From Betaproteobacteria bacterium (GTDB taxonomy: Bacteria; Pseudomonadota; Gammaproteobacteria; Burkholderiales; Burkholderiaceae_E), in NCBI GenBank assembly GCA_018970865.1, contig JAGWVN010000018.1, forward strand, positions 1 to 44,488: a stretch of DNA of 44,488 nt, read 5' to 3'. Position numbers and translations under genes: made by a program. Below the pieces are notes generated by a model. That model made no database searches. It saw only the letters and a list, made by a program, of their open reading frames with translations, and was not told the origin of the DNA. The first letter of the stretch is position 1. Each line of letters opens with the position of its first letter. Shown here in pieces: positions 1 through 8,419 of this stretch.

Positions 1-1865
1 CGCTCGCCGGCCAGCGCGCCCTCCCAGTAGGGCGGGCGGCGGATGTAGGTGGACTGCGGCCGCCAGTCATAGAGCGGGCTGACCGTGCTGCCGGCCTCCC
101 GGCGGATGTCGAACATCGGCGTGTAGACCTTGCGGAACTGCTCCGGCCTGACCGAGGCGCGCACCACCGCGTCGATCTCGGCATCGGATGGCCAGATGTC
201 CTTGAGCATCACCGGCTTGCCGTCGACCACGCCCAGCGGGTCCTTCTCGATGTCGACCCGCACCGTGCCGGCGATGGCATAGGCCACCACCAGCGGCGGC
301 GAGGCGAGGAAGGCCTGCTTCGCATACGGATGGATGCGGCCGTCGAAGTTGCGGTTGCCCGAGAGCACCGCCGTGGCGTACAGGTCGCGCTCGATGATCT
401 CCTTCTGGATGGCGGGATCGAGCGCGCCGGACATGCCGTTGCAGGTGGTGCAGGCAAAGGCCACCACGCCGAAGCCGAGGCGCTCGAGTTCGCCGGTGAG
501 ACCGGCCTCGTCGAGATAGAGCGCCACCGCCTTCGAGCCGGGCGCCAGCGATGTCTTGACCCAGGGCTTGCGGGCGAGGCCCAGCCGGTTGGCGTTGCGC
601 GCCAGCAGGCCGGCGGCGATCACATTGCGCGGATTGCTGGTGTTGGTGCAGCTGGTGATGGCGGCGATGATCACCGCGCCATCGGGCATCTGCCCGGGCA
701 CCGACTGCCACGGGCCGGCGATGCCGCGGGCCGCCAGGTCGGTGGTGGCCACCCGGGCATGCGGGTTGGACGGGCCGGCCATGTTGCGCACCACGCTGGA
801 GAGGTCGAAGCGCAGGGTGCGCTCGTACTCGGCGTGCGCCAGGCTGTCGGCCCACAGGCCGGCATGCCGGGCGTAGGTCTCCACCAGCCTGACCTGCTCG
901 TCGTCGCGGCCGGTGAGCCGCAGGTAGTCGATGGTCTGCTGGTCGATGAAGAACATGGCGGCGGTGGCGCCGTACTCGGGGGCCATGTTCGAGATGGTGG
1001 CGCGATCGCCCAGGGTGAGCGCCGCGGCACCTTCACCGCGGAATTCGAGATAGGCGCCCACCACCTTCTGCTGGCGCAGGAACTCGGTGAGGGCGAGCAC
1101 CACATCGGTGGCGGTGATGCCGGGGCCCGGCCGGCCCGAAAGCTCCACCGCGACGATGTCGGGCAGACGCATCCAGGAGGCGCGGCCGAGCATGACATTC
1201 TCGGCCTCGAGGCCGCCCACGCCGATGGCGATGACGCCCAGCGCATCGACATGCGGCGTGTGGCTGTCGGTGCCCACGCAGGTGTCGGGGAAGGCCACGC
1301 CGTCACGCACCTGGATCACCGGCGACATCTTCTCGAGGTTGATCTGATGCATGATCCCGTTCCCCGGCGGGATCACATCGACATTGCGGAAGGCCTGCTT
1401 GGTCCAGTCGATGAAGTGGAAGCGGTCCTCGTTGCGCCGGTCTTCAATGGCGCGGTTGCGCGCAAAGGCGTCGGGCTCGAAGCCGCCGCATTCCACCGCC
1501 AGCGAGTGATCGACGATCAGCTGCACCGGCACCACCGGGTTCACCTTGGCCGGGTCGCCGCCCTGGTCGGCGATCGCGTCGCGCAGGCCGGCGAGGTCGA
1601 CCAGCGCGGTCTGGCCCAGGATGTCATGGCAGACCACCCTGGCCGGAAACCAGGGGAAATCGAGGTCTCGGCGGCGCTCGATGAGCTGCTTCAGCGACTC
1701 GGTGAGGGTGCCCGGGTCGCAGCGCCGGACCAGATTCTCGGCCAGCACGCGTGAGGTGTAGGGGAGCTTGTCGTAGGCGCCGGGAGCGATCGCGTCGACC
1801 GCCGCGCGGGCGTCGAAGTGGTCGAGCGAGGTGCCGGGCAGTCGGGTGCGGTGGATGGTATTCAT
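1..1865 (-). CDS. acnD: Fe/S-dependent 2-methylisocitrate dehydratase AcnD (3' end cut by window edge)
   Basis: Aconitase-family [4Fe-4S] dehydratase. AcnD acts on 2-methylcitrate in the cytoplasmic methylcitrate cycle that oxidises propionyl-CoA, usually together with PrpF. The start ATG lies at 1863-1865 and the protein begins MNTIHRTRLPGTSLDHFDAR. The following KLPYTSRVLAENLVRRCDP segment is typical of AcnD and unlike AcnA or AcnB. Cluster ligands are visible as the Cys of SCTNTSNPRN and the Cys pair of ACTTCNGMSG. About 621 residues are present; the C-terminal swivel domain lies beyond base 1. The neighbour upstream on the same strand is a permease 33 bases away, not prpB/prpC, so the usual prp operon is not seen here. 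No strong Shine-Dalgarno sequence precedes the ATG. Identity by recalled family sequence; confident. Confidence 0.9.
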   Translation of the reverse strand, partial: MNTIHRTRLPGTSLDHFDARAAVDAIAPGAYDKLPYTSRVLAENLVRRCDPGTLTESLKQLIERRRDLDFPWFPARVVCHDILGQTALVDLAGLRDAIADQGGDPAKVNPVVPVQLIVDHSLAVECGGFEPDAFARNRAIEDRRNEDRFHFIDWTKQAFRNVDVIPPGNGIMHQINLEKMSPVIQVRDGVAFPDTCVGTDSHTPHVDALGVIAIGVGGLEAENVMLGRASWMRLPDIVAVELSGRPGPGITATDVVLALTEFLRQQKVVGAYLEFRGEGAAALTLGDRATISNMAPEYGATAAMFFIDQQTIDYLRLTGRDDEQVRLVETYARHAGLWADSLAHAEYERTLRFDLSSVVRNMAGPSNPHARVATTDLAARGIAGPWQSVPGQMPDGAVIIAAITSCTNTSNPRNVIAAGLLARNANRLGLARKPWVKTSLAPGSKAVALYLDEAGLTGELERLGFGVVAFACTTCNGMSGALDPAIQKEIIERDLYATAVLSGNRNFDGRIHPYAKQAFLASPPLVVAYAIAGTVRVDIEKDPLGVVDGKPVMLKDIWPSDAEIDAVVRASVRPEQFRKVYTPMFDIRREAGSTVSPLYDWRPQSTYIRRPPYWEGALAGE

Positions 1866-1898
1866 GGTGGCAGGGATTTTATCCGATCGGTCTTCGGC

Positions 1899-2906
1899 TC
1901 AGCCGAGCACCTGCCGGGCCACCGTCGTGTAGAGCGGGATGCCGACCAGGATGTTCAGCGGGAAGGTGATGCCCAGGGACAGCCCGAAGTACAGCGACGG
2001 GTTGGCCTCGGGGATCGCGTAGCGCAGAACCGCCGGCACCACGATGTAGGAGGCGCTGGCCGACAGCACCATCAGCAGGGCGGCATCGGCCACCGGCAGC
2101 CCGAGCAGCACCGCGAGCGCCAGGGCAATCGCCGCGTGCAGCACCGGGCCGAGGGCCGCGTAGGCGATCACTGCCGGCGACTTGCCGCTCACGGCGCCCA
2201 GGTTGCGGGCGACCATCAGGCCCATGTCGAGCAGGAAGAAGGCGAGCATGCCCTTGAACAGGCCGCTGGAGAAGGGCGCCATCATGGTCTTGCCCGCGTC
2301 GCCACTGAGGTAGCCCACCGCCATGGCGCCCAGCAGCAGCAGGTGTGCGCCATCGGTGAACGACTCGTGCAGGATCCGGCCGATCGAGGTGCCGGGGCCT
2401 GAGCCCGGCCCGCCGAGCACGGCGGCACCACCCGACGAGGTGAGCAGCGAGCCGGTCTGGCGCTGCCGCAGCATGTTGGCAAGCAGCACCGCCATGATGA
2501 TGGCCGGCGACTCCATCAGCACCATCGCCACCACCATGTGACCGCCAACGCCCATCTGCTGCGATTCGAGGTACTGCATGGCCGTGACGAAGGTGACCGC
2601 GCTCACCGAGCCGTAGGACGCCGCGATCGCGGCGGCATCGAGTTTCGGTACCTTGTTGCGCAGCAGCCAGTAGCCGAGCGCGGGCACGAGGAAGGCCATC
2701 AGCACCGCGGCACCCAGGCTCAGGAGCGCGGTGCCGCTCAGCGCCGACTGCCCGAGGGCGAACCCGCCCTTCAGGCCGAGCGCCATCAGAAGGTAGAGGG
2801 AAAGGAACTTCGAGATCGCAGGCGGAATCTCGAGATTGGATCGAAGCGCGCCCGCCAGCACGCCGAAGACGAAGAACAGGATGGCCGGATCGAGAAGGTT
2901 GGTCAT
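1899..2906 (-). CDS. Sodium-dependent bicarbonate transport family permease (Sbt_1/SbtA-like)
   Basis: A 335-residue integral membrane protein made of successive hydrophobic helices. The N-terminal half (LLDPAILFFVFGVLAGALRS, then the IPPAISKFLSLYLLMALGLKGG region) matches the Sbt_1 family, whose founding member SbtA imports bicarbonate with sodium in cyanobacteria. Proteobacterial members are less studied, so the substrate is inferred. The ATG at 2904-2906 follows an AAGGAG ribosome-binding site at 2913-2918, which supports the start. It is divergent from a LysR-type regulator 85 bases away, the usual arrangement for a LysR target, and acnD follows 33 bases downstream. A carboxylase-like pair (hyuA/hyuB) lies just beyond the regulator, which may explain a need for bicarbonate. 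Confidence 0.85.
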   Translation of the reverse strand: MTNLLDPAILFFVFGVLAGALRSNLEIPPAISKFLSLYLLMALGLKGGFALGQSALSGTALLSLGAAVLMAFLVPALGYWLLRNKVPKLDAAAIAASYGSVSAVTFVTAMQYLESQQMGVGGHMVVAMVLMESPAIIMAVLLANMLRQRQTGSLLTSSGGAAVLGGPGSGPGTSIGRILHESFTDGAHLLLLGAMAVGYLSGDAGKTMMAPFSSGLFKGMLAFFLLDMGLMVARNLGAVSGKSPAVIAYAALGPVLHAAIALALAVLLGLPVADAALLMVLSASASYIVVPAVLRYAIPEANPSLYFGLSLGITFPLNILVGIPLYTTVARQVLG

Positions 2907-2976
2907 GGGAATCTCCTTGTCCGGTCATGCTACGAACCGCCATGCATCAAGTAAAATCAATTAATAAAACGGAGTA

Positions 2977-2994
2977 CATAGATTTTTAACTATG
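2977..2994. promoter_or_regulatory. Inverted repeat over the lysR start codon (candidate operator)
   Basis: CATAG at 2977-2981 and CTATG at 2990-2994 form a perfect 5+5 inverted repeat around an eight-base A/T-rich centre (ATTTTTAA). The right arm includes the lysR start codon at 2992. The 85-base divergent region 2907-2991 is A/T-rich, in strong contrast to its surroundings. LysR proteins commonly bind such dyads to repress themselves and activate the divergent gene. Only the repeat is seen; the function is inferred. Confidence 0.35.
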
Positions 2995-3978
2995 AACATC
3001 ACCTTCCGGCAGTTGCGGCTGTTCCTGGCCCTGGCCGAAACCGGCAGCGTCAGCCGGGCCGCCCAGGCCTGCCATGTCACGCAGCCCACGGCTTCCATGC
3101 AGCTGCGCGAGATCACCGAATCGGTCGGAGTGCCGCTCTACGAGGTGGTGTCGCGGCGGGTGCATCTCACCGACGCCGGCCATGATCTGGCGCGCACCGC
3201 CCGGGCCATCGGCGACGAGTGGTCGGCCTTCGAGCAGCGCATCGACGCCACCCGCGGCTTCACGCGCGGCCGGCTGCGGGTGGCGGTGGTGAGCACCGCG
3301 AAGTATTTCGTGCCCAGGCTGCTCGGCAGCTTCTGCGCCCGCTATCCCGAGATCGACATCGCCCTCGAGGTGCTCAACCGTGACGGCGTGGTGCAGCGGC
3401 TGCGCGAGAACCAGGACGATCTCTACATCATGTCCATGCCGCCGGCCGACATCGATCTCGAGGATGCGGTGTTCATGCCCAACCCGCTGGTGGTGATTGC
3501 GGGCCAGGCCCACCCGCTGGTCAGGCGTCGGCGCATTCCGCTCGAGGCGCTGGCCGGGCAGCGGTTCATCCTGAGGGAACGCGGCTCGGGCACCCGCATG
3601 GCGGTCGACGCATTCTTCAAGCGGCTGAAGTTCCGGCCCGATCTGCGCCTGGAGCTCGGAAGCAACGAGGCCATCAAGGAGGCGGTGGCCGGCGGCATGG
3701 GCCTGTCGATCGTGTCCAGCCACGCGCTGCACGGGCAGCTCGCCGAGCATGGAGTGGCGGTGCTCGATGTGATCGGCTTCCCGATCGAGTCGCGCTGGCA
3801 TGTGGTGCGTCGCAAGGGCAAGCAGCCCTCGCCGATTGCCGCGGTGTTCCGGCAGCACCTGATGGACGAGGCCGGCCACTGGGCCGGACAGGCCAGGCCG
3901 GGCCGGGCCGCAGCAGCGCCGAAATCCGGCGCTACCGCGGCCGCCGCGCGCCGGCGGAGCAGGCCCCGGTCAGCCTAG
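2992..3978 (+). CDS. LysR-family transcriptional regulator (CbbR-like)
   Basis: A 328-residue LysR-type regulator. The N-terminal winged helix-turn-helix occupies roughly residues 1-65 (FRQLRLFLALAETGSVSRAA, then HVTQPTASMQLREI), followed by a periplasmic-binding-protein-like effector domain at about 90-295. The effector domain resembles CbbR-type regulators of carbon metabolism (LRENQDDLYIMSMPP; RERGSGTRMAVDAFF). The last about 30 residues are an Ala/Arg-rich tail of low complexity. It is divergent from the bicarbonate-type permease, the likeliest target. No close ribosome-binding site precedes the ATG: GGAG at 2971-2974 is 17 bases away. The stop codon overlaps the stop of convergent hyuB by two bases. 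The effector is unknown. Confidence 0.85.
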   Translation: MNITFRQLRLFLALAETGSVSRAAQACHVTQPTASMQLREITESVGVPLYEVVSRRVHLTDAGHDLARTARAIGDEWSAFEQRIDATRGFTRGRLRVAVVSTAKYFVPRLLGSFCARYPEIDIALEVLNRDGVVQRLRENQDDLYIMSMPPADIDLEDAVFMPNPLVVIAGQAHPLVRRRRIPLEALAGQRFILRERGSGTRMAVDAFFKRLKFRPDLRLELGSNEAIKEAVAGGMGLSIVSSHALHGQLAEHGVAVLDVIGFPIESRWHVVRRKGKQPSPIAAVFRQHLMDEAGHWAGQARPGRAAAAPKSGATAAAARRRSRPRSA

Positions 3979-6293
3979 CGCAGCTGCACCTCGATGTCGT
4001 GCAGCAGCGGATCGCTCTCGCGCGCGATCTCGTTCTCCAGGAGTGCACCACAGCCCGGGCAGTGGAACTGCCTGAACACCGGTCGTTCGTCGAGGAAGCG
4101 CCGGTAGTCGCCGACATGCGGGTTCGCGTCGCGAATGTCGCTGTCCACCCGCACCGCGTGCGCCTTGTAGTTCTCGCGCAGCGGGCCGAGGTCGGCCGCG
4201 CACTTCACGCAGCACATCCTCAGGCCTTCCTTCTCGCGCCGCACCGCGAGGTTGTCGGTGAGCTGCGCGCGCACCCTGCCGCTCAATGTGCGAACCGACC
4301 CGTCCTTGCGGCGGTGCGCGTCGCGGCGCTCGGCGCGCAGCGCGCGCGTGGCCTCCTCGTCGAGGGTCTCGTCGTCGCGCACCACCACGCCGTAGATCTG
4401 GCGCGCCGATTCGCGCGACACTGCCAGGTTCTCCACCACATCCTTGAGCACCCTCAGGGGATCGCGCTCGAGCGGATCGCCAAAGCCGCCGGCGGCGGTC
4501 CAGATCACCGAGTAGACATCATCGGGCCGCTGGATGAAGTCGCTCTGGCGAAGCTGCAGTTCCTCGGGTCGGCCCTTGACCTCGCTGATGTCGCCGATCA
4601 GCCGCGAGCCTGCCAGGCGCTCGCGGATGTCGGTGTCGCGCACGAACTTGTAGACATTCACCGTGGCCGGATAACCGCCCATCATGCCGGTGGAGGTGGG
4701 GATGGCGTTGCCCGAGGACAGCGTGTCCTGGGTGATCATGTCGGTGCGGTGGGGGATGAAGCAGGTCTCCGCCGACAGGCCGCCGCGCCAGCGGCCGGCG
4801 CCGCCCGAGTCGACCACCTCCTTGCGGTACAGGATCAGCAGGGGGAACGACTGCTCGTTGTGCTCCACATTGGGCAGGCGGCAGATCGGCGTGCGCGACT
4901 GGCCGCCGTTGGAGATGCCGTCGCCGATCGTGAAGGCGCCGATCGCGCCGCCGATCGGATCGACCAGCAGATACCCGTACCGCTCGCCCCACTGGTCGAT
5001 GCCCCGGAAGATGGTGGCCGGCCACTGGCTGGTTCCGCCGATGCACATGATGTCGTCGCGCATGCGCTCGTCGGCGAACATCATCTTGGAGATCACGTTG
5101 TAGGCCGGGTAGAGCGAGATCTCCATCGCCTGCACCGGCGCGGTCGACACCGAGGCCGGAAAGGTGGCGCAGGTGAAGGTGCCCAGGGTGGGGTCGAACT
5201 CCACATGCCGCAGCGCGCCACCGATCGCGAAGTTCTGGTCCCAGCACAGCAGCTGGTTGAGCGCCACCATCAGCGCGCCTCGCCAGCCCGAGTAGGTGGA
5301 GTTCATCGCGCCGTCCTGGGGCGCGGTGCCCTCGTTCTCGAAGATCAGGGTGTTGCCCTTCTTGCGCAGGGTGAGCACCACCGGGTGGGCGCGGCGATCA
5401 CCGGGCCGGCATGACTCCACATAGGACCGGTCACGCCACACACCGTCGGGCAGGCGGCGGATCTTTTCGAGGAAGGCGCGTTCGCTGGTGTCCAGGATGC
5501 GCCGCATCACCCCCTTGACCACATCGGCGCCGTAGCGCCCGCACAGCCCCAGGATGCGATCGCGTGCGGTGATGTTGCCGGCAAGCTGGGCGCGAAAGTC
5601 GAGCGCCACGGCGTCGGGCTTGCGCGAGGCCCGCAGGTAGACCTCCTCGATGTCGCGCCGGATCTCGTTGTTCTCGACGATCTTCACCGGCGGAATGCAG
5701 ATGCCCTCCTCGTAGGCGCTCTCGGCTGCGCCGCAGAACGACGAGGGCGTGATGCCGCCGATGTCGTACTGGTGAAGGCAGTTGGTCACCCAGCAGAAGA
5801 GTTCTCCCTCCCAGAACACCGGGCAGATCAGCATGACATCCTGCTGATGGGCAGCGCCCACCCACGGGTCGTTGGCGAGGAACATGTCGCCGTCGCGGAT
5901 GCCGGGGTTGTCGCTGCGGTACTCCAGGATCCACTTCACCTGGGTGTCGGTGACCCCCGACATGTACTGCATGTACGGACCGAAGTAGACGAACTCGGCG
6001 TCCTCGGTGAGGATCGACGGGTTCAGGTCGAGCGCGTACATCGCCACCGGCGAACCCGAGATGCGCTGGATCGTCGCGCCATGCTCCTCGTTGACCTGCC
6101 ACAGCGAATGACGGATGACCTCGTAGGTGATCGGATCGATATCGCCGCGGGCGCGGGTGTGCAGCGCCAGTTTCGGCGCGATCGTGAGCCTTTTCGGCGG
6201 CACATAGCCGTAGGTCCGGCCATCGAAGCGCAGATCGGTGGCCTCGCTGACCTTGCGCATCCGCGGGGCGAGGGCCTTGTCGGGGGCGTTCAT
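3975..6293 (-). CDS. Hydantoinase B/oxoprolinase-type subunit fused to an acetone carboxylase gamma-like Cys4 domain
   Basis: A 772-residue protein. Residues about 30-690 are a HyuB (hydantoinase B/oxoprolinase) domain of the kind found as the large subunit of N-methylhydantoinase, 5-oxoprolinase, acetone carboxylase and acetophenone carboxylase. The last 80 residues form a separate Cys-rich unit with C695-V-K-C698 and C745-P-G-C748, ending in a PLLHDIE motif, as in the small gamma subunit of acetone carboxylase. Those enzymes carry out ATP-dependent carboxylation of a ketone with bicarbonate. The start codon shares one base with the hyuA stop (TGATG), indicating translational coupling. The fusion favours a carboxylase over a plain hydantoinase; the substrate is unknown. 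The stop converges on lysR. Confidence 0.85.
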   Translation of the reverse strand: MNAPDKALAPRMRKVSEATDLRFDGRTYGYVPPKRLTIAPKLALHTRARGDIDPITYEVIRHSLWQVNEEHGATIQRISGSPVAMYALDLNPSILTEDAEFVYFGPYMQYMSGVTDTQVKWILEYRSDNPGIRDGDMFLANDPWVGAAHQQDVMLICPVFWEGELFCWVTNCLHQYDIGGITPSSFCGAAESAYEEGICIPPVKIVENNEIRRDIEEVYLRASRKPDAVALDFRAQLAGNITARDRILGLCGRYGADVVKGVMRRILDTSERAFLEKIRRLPDGVWRDRSYVESCRPGDRRAHPVVLTLRKKGNTLIFENEGTAPQDGAMNSTYSGWRGALMVALNQLLCWDQNFAIGGALRHVEFDPTLGTFTCATFPASVSTAPVQAMEISLYPAYNVISKMMFADERMRDDIMCIGGTSQWPATIFRGIDQWGERYGYLLVDPIGGAIGAFTIGDGISNGGQSRTPICRLPNVEHNEQSFPLLILYRKEVVDSGGAGRWRGGLSAETCFIPHRTDMITQDTLSSGNAIPTSTGMMGGYPATVNVYKFVRDTDIRERLAGSRLIGDISEVKGRPEELQLRQSDFIQRPDDVYSVIWTAAGGFGDPLERDPLRVLKDVVENLAVSRESARQIYGVVVRDDETLDEEATRALRAERRDAHRRKDGSVRTLSGRVRAQLTDNLAVRREKEGLRMCCVKCAADLGPLRENYKAHAVRVDSDIRDANPHVGDYRRFLDERPVFRQFHCPGCGALLENEIARESDPLLHDIEVQLR

Positions 6294-8404
6294 CAGCGGG
6301 TCTCCTGGAAGGTGATCTCGAAGTTGCCCCAGGCGTCCACGCGCAGCGCGCGGCCGGGGTGGACGACGACATTGGTCTGGGCGGTCTCGACCACGCAGGG
6401 CCCGGCAACCCGGTTGCCAGGCAGCAGACGGGCGCCGTCGTAGATCGGGGTGTCAACCCGGGACTTCAGACCGTCCCACCACACCGGCCGACTCGGCCGT
6501 CGGGCGGCCTTGGGCACGCGGCTGCTCAGGCGCTCGGCCTTTGGCAGGGCCGGTCTTGGCGTGACCGCGGTACCGCGCACCCGCAGCGTGACGATCTCGA
6601 GCCGGGCTTCGCGAAAGGCGGCGTTCCGGCCGTAGAGCTGTTCGTAGCGGGTGAAGAACTGCTCGCGCAGGGCCGGCAGCATCGACGGGCGCAGCGATCG
6701 CGTGGCCAGCACGCACTCGACCTCGTTGATCTGGCCGCGGTGGCGCATGTCGAGCGCACAGGTGAAGCGCCGCCGCGAGGCGGGCACGCCATCGCGGGCG
6801 AGTTGCGCGTCGGCCTTCTCGCGCAGCGCGTCGAGCACTGCGTTGATCCGCCCGGGGTCGAAGGGCGATCCCTGGATGTCGACCTGCTCATAGACATGCA
6901 GGATGTCGGCCGAGGCCGCGCCGAAGGCGCACCAGGTGGAGGCGATCTCGCGCAGCGGCACGATCACCTTCTGCACGCCCAGTTCGGCGCCGAAGACCGA
7001 GGCATGGACGGGCCCGGCGCCGCCGAAGGCGAACAGCGTGAAGTCGCGGGGGTCGTGGCCCTTCTCGACCGTCATCTTGCGGATGATGTCGGCCATCTTG
7101 AACTCGGCGATCTTGGCGATGCCGCTGGCCGCCTCCATGAGCGGCAGCCCCAGCTGGTCGGCTACCGACTGGACCGCAGCCACCGAGCGGCTGCGATCGA
7201 GCCGGATCCGACCGCCAAGAAAGTTGTCCGGGTCGATGTAGCCGAGCACCACATCGGCGTCAGTGACGGTGGGTGTGGTGTTGCCCTTGCCGTAGCACGC
7301 CGGCCCGGGGTCGGCACCGGCGCTCTGGGGACCGACCCGCAGCCCGCCAGAGAAGGCATCGACGCTGGCGAGGCTTCCCCCGCCTGCGCCAATCGCCTCG
7401 ATGTCGATCTTGGGCAGGAAGTAGTCGTACTGGATGACATTGGAGATGAAGGTGTACTCGGGCTCGCCGTCGGCGATGATGCCGACATCGAAGGAGGTGC
7501 CGCCCATGTCGGTGGTGATCACATTCTTCGTGCCGATCAGGCGACCGAAATACTGCGAACCGGTGACGCCGGCCACCGGACCGGAGTCGAGGGTGAGCAG
7601 CGGCGACTCCATCGCGCGCTCGAGCGACACCGAGCCGCCGCCGCACTGCGCGATCTGCAACGGTTGGCGGTAGTGGTTGCGGCGCAGTTCCTCGCTCAGG
7701 TTCGACAGGTAGCGCGACATCACCGGGCCGATGTAGGCATTGAGCACGGTGGCGGCGGTGCGTTCGTACTCGCCCCACTTGGGCGCGATGTCCACCGAGC
7801 ACGAGACGAACACATCCGGGGCCACCCGGCGCACGATCTCCCGAGCCCGCCGCTCATGGGCGTCGTGGCGGAAGGACCACAGGAAGCAGATCGCGATCGC
7901 AGTGCATCCGTCGGCCACCAGGCTGCGCGCGGCCGCCTCGACCTCGGCCTCGTCCATGGGGACCACCACTTCGCCGAAGCAGTCCACCCGCTCGGAGATG
8001 CCGCGGATGCGCCGCTTGGGCACGATCGGATCGGGCTTCTGGCTCTCCGGGTAGTGCACCACCTTGGCGATGTCGCGGCTGTTCACGCCGCGCGAGCCGC
8101 GCATGATGTGGATCGCGTCCTCGTGGCCGCGCGTGGTGATCAGGCCCACCTTTGCGCCCTTGCGCTGGATGAGCGAATTGGTGCCTACCGTGGTGCCGTG
8201 CGTGAGCACCTTGATCTGGGCGCAGAACTCCGGAAACGCGAGGCCCAGCCGCTCTGCAGCGACGCCCATGGCGCCGAGCATGCCGTCGGCGAAGTTGCCT
8301 GGTGTGGAAGGTGACTTGGTCGCAGTGATCCGGCCGTCGCGATCGAGCACCACGCAGTCCGTGAAGGTTCCGCCGATATCGACGCCGACGAGATAGGGTC
8401 CCAT
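6293..8404 (-). CDS. Hydantoinase A/oxoprolinase-type ATP-binding subunit
   Basis: A 703-residue HyuA-family protein. The N-terminal actin-like ATPase motif is clear (VGVDIGGTFTDCVVLDRDGR, residues about 5-24), followed by the glycine-rich GGGSVSLERAMESP and DMGGTSFDVG motifs of the ASKHA fold and a C-terminal HyuA domain. In acetone and acetophenone carboxylases this subunit works with HyuB to activate substrate using ATP. The start at 8402-8404 has a purine-rich GAGGGAG about nine bases upstream. The gene follows a Bug-type binding protein by 15 bases and overlaps hyuB by one base, so tetR-bug-hyuA-hyuB reads as one operon. It could also be an N-methylhydantoinase-like hydrolase; the HyuB fusion argues for carboxylation. 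Confidence 0.85.
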   Translation of the reverse strand: MGPYLVGVDIGGTFTDCVVLDRDGRITATKSPSTPGNFADGMLGAMGVAAERLGLAFPEFCAQIKVLTHGTTVGTNSLIQRKGAKVGLITTRGHEDAIHIMRGSRGVNSRDIAKVVHYPESQKPDPIVPKRRIRGISERVDCFGEVVVPMDEAEVEAAARSLVADGCTAIAICFLWSFRHDAHERRAREIVRRVAPDVFVSCSVDIAPKWGEYERTAATVLNAYIGPVMSRYLSNLSEELRRNHYRQPLQIAQCGGGSVSLERAMESPLLTLDSGPVAGVTGSQYFGRLIGTKNVITTDMGGTSFDVGIIADGEPEYTFISNVIQYDYFLPKIDIEAIGAGGGSLASVDAFSGGLRVGPQSAGADPGPACYGKGNTTPTVTDADVVLGYIDPDNFLGGRIRLDRSRSVAAVQSVADQLGLPLMEAASGIAKIAEFKMADIIRKMTVEKGHDPRDFTLFAFGGAGPVHASVFGAELGVQKVIVPLREIASTWCAFGAASADILHVYEQVDIQGSPFDPGRINAVLDALREKADAQLARDGVPASRRRFTCALDMRHRGQINEVECVLATRSLRPSMLPALREQFFTRYEQLYGRNAAFREARLEIVTLRVRGTAVTPRPALPKAERLSSRVPKAARRPSRPVWWDGLKSRVDTPIYDGARLLPGNRVAGPCVVETAQTNVVVHPGRALRVDAWGNFEITFQETR

Positions 8405-8419
8405 GCCTGCCGCGCTCCC

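Noticed and set aside
330-1754. A 474-codon plus-strand frame opposite acnD
   Set aside because: Antisense to the conserved aconitase-family coding sequence; low complexity.
6359-8314. A 651-codon plus-strand frame opposite hyuA
   Set aside because: His/Ala/Arg-rich shadow; hyuA has clear ATPase motifs on the minus strand.
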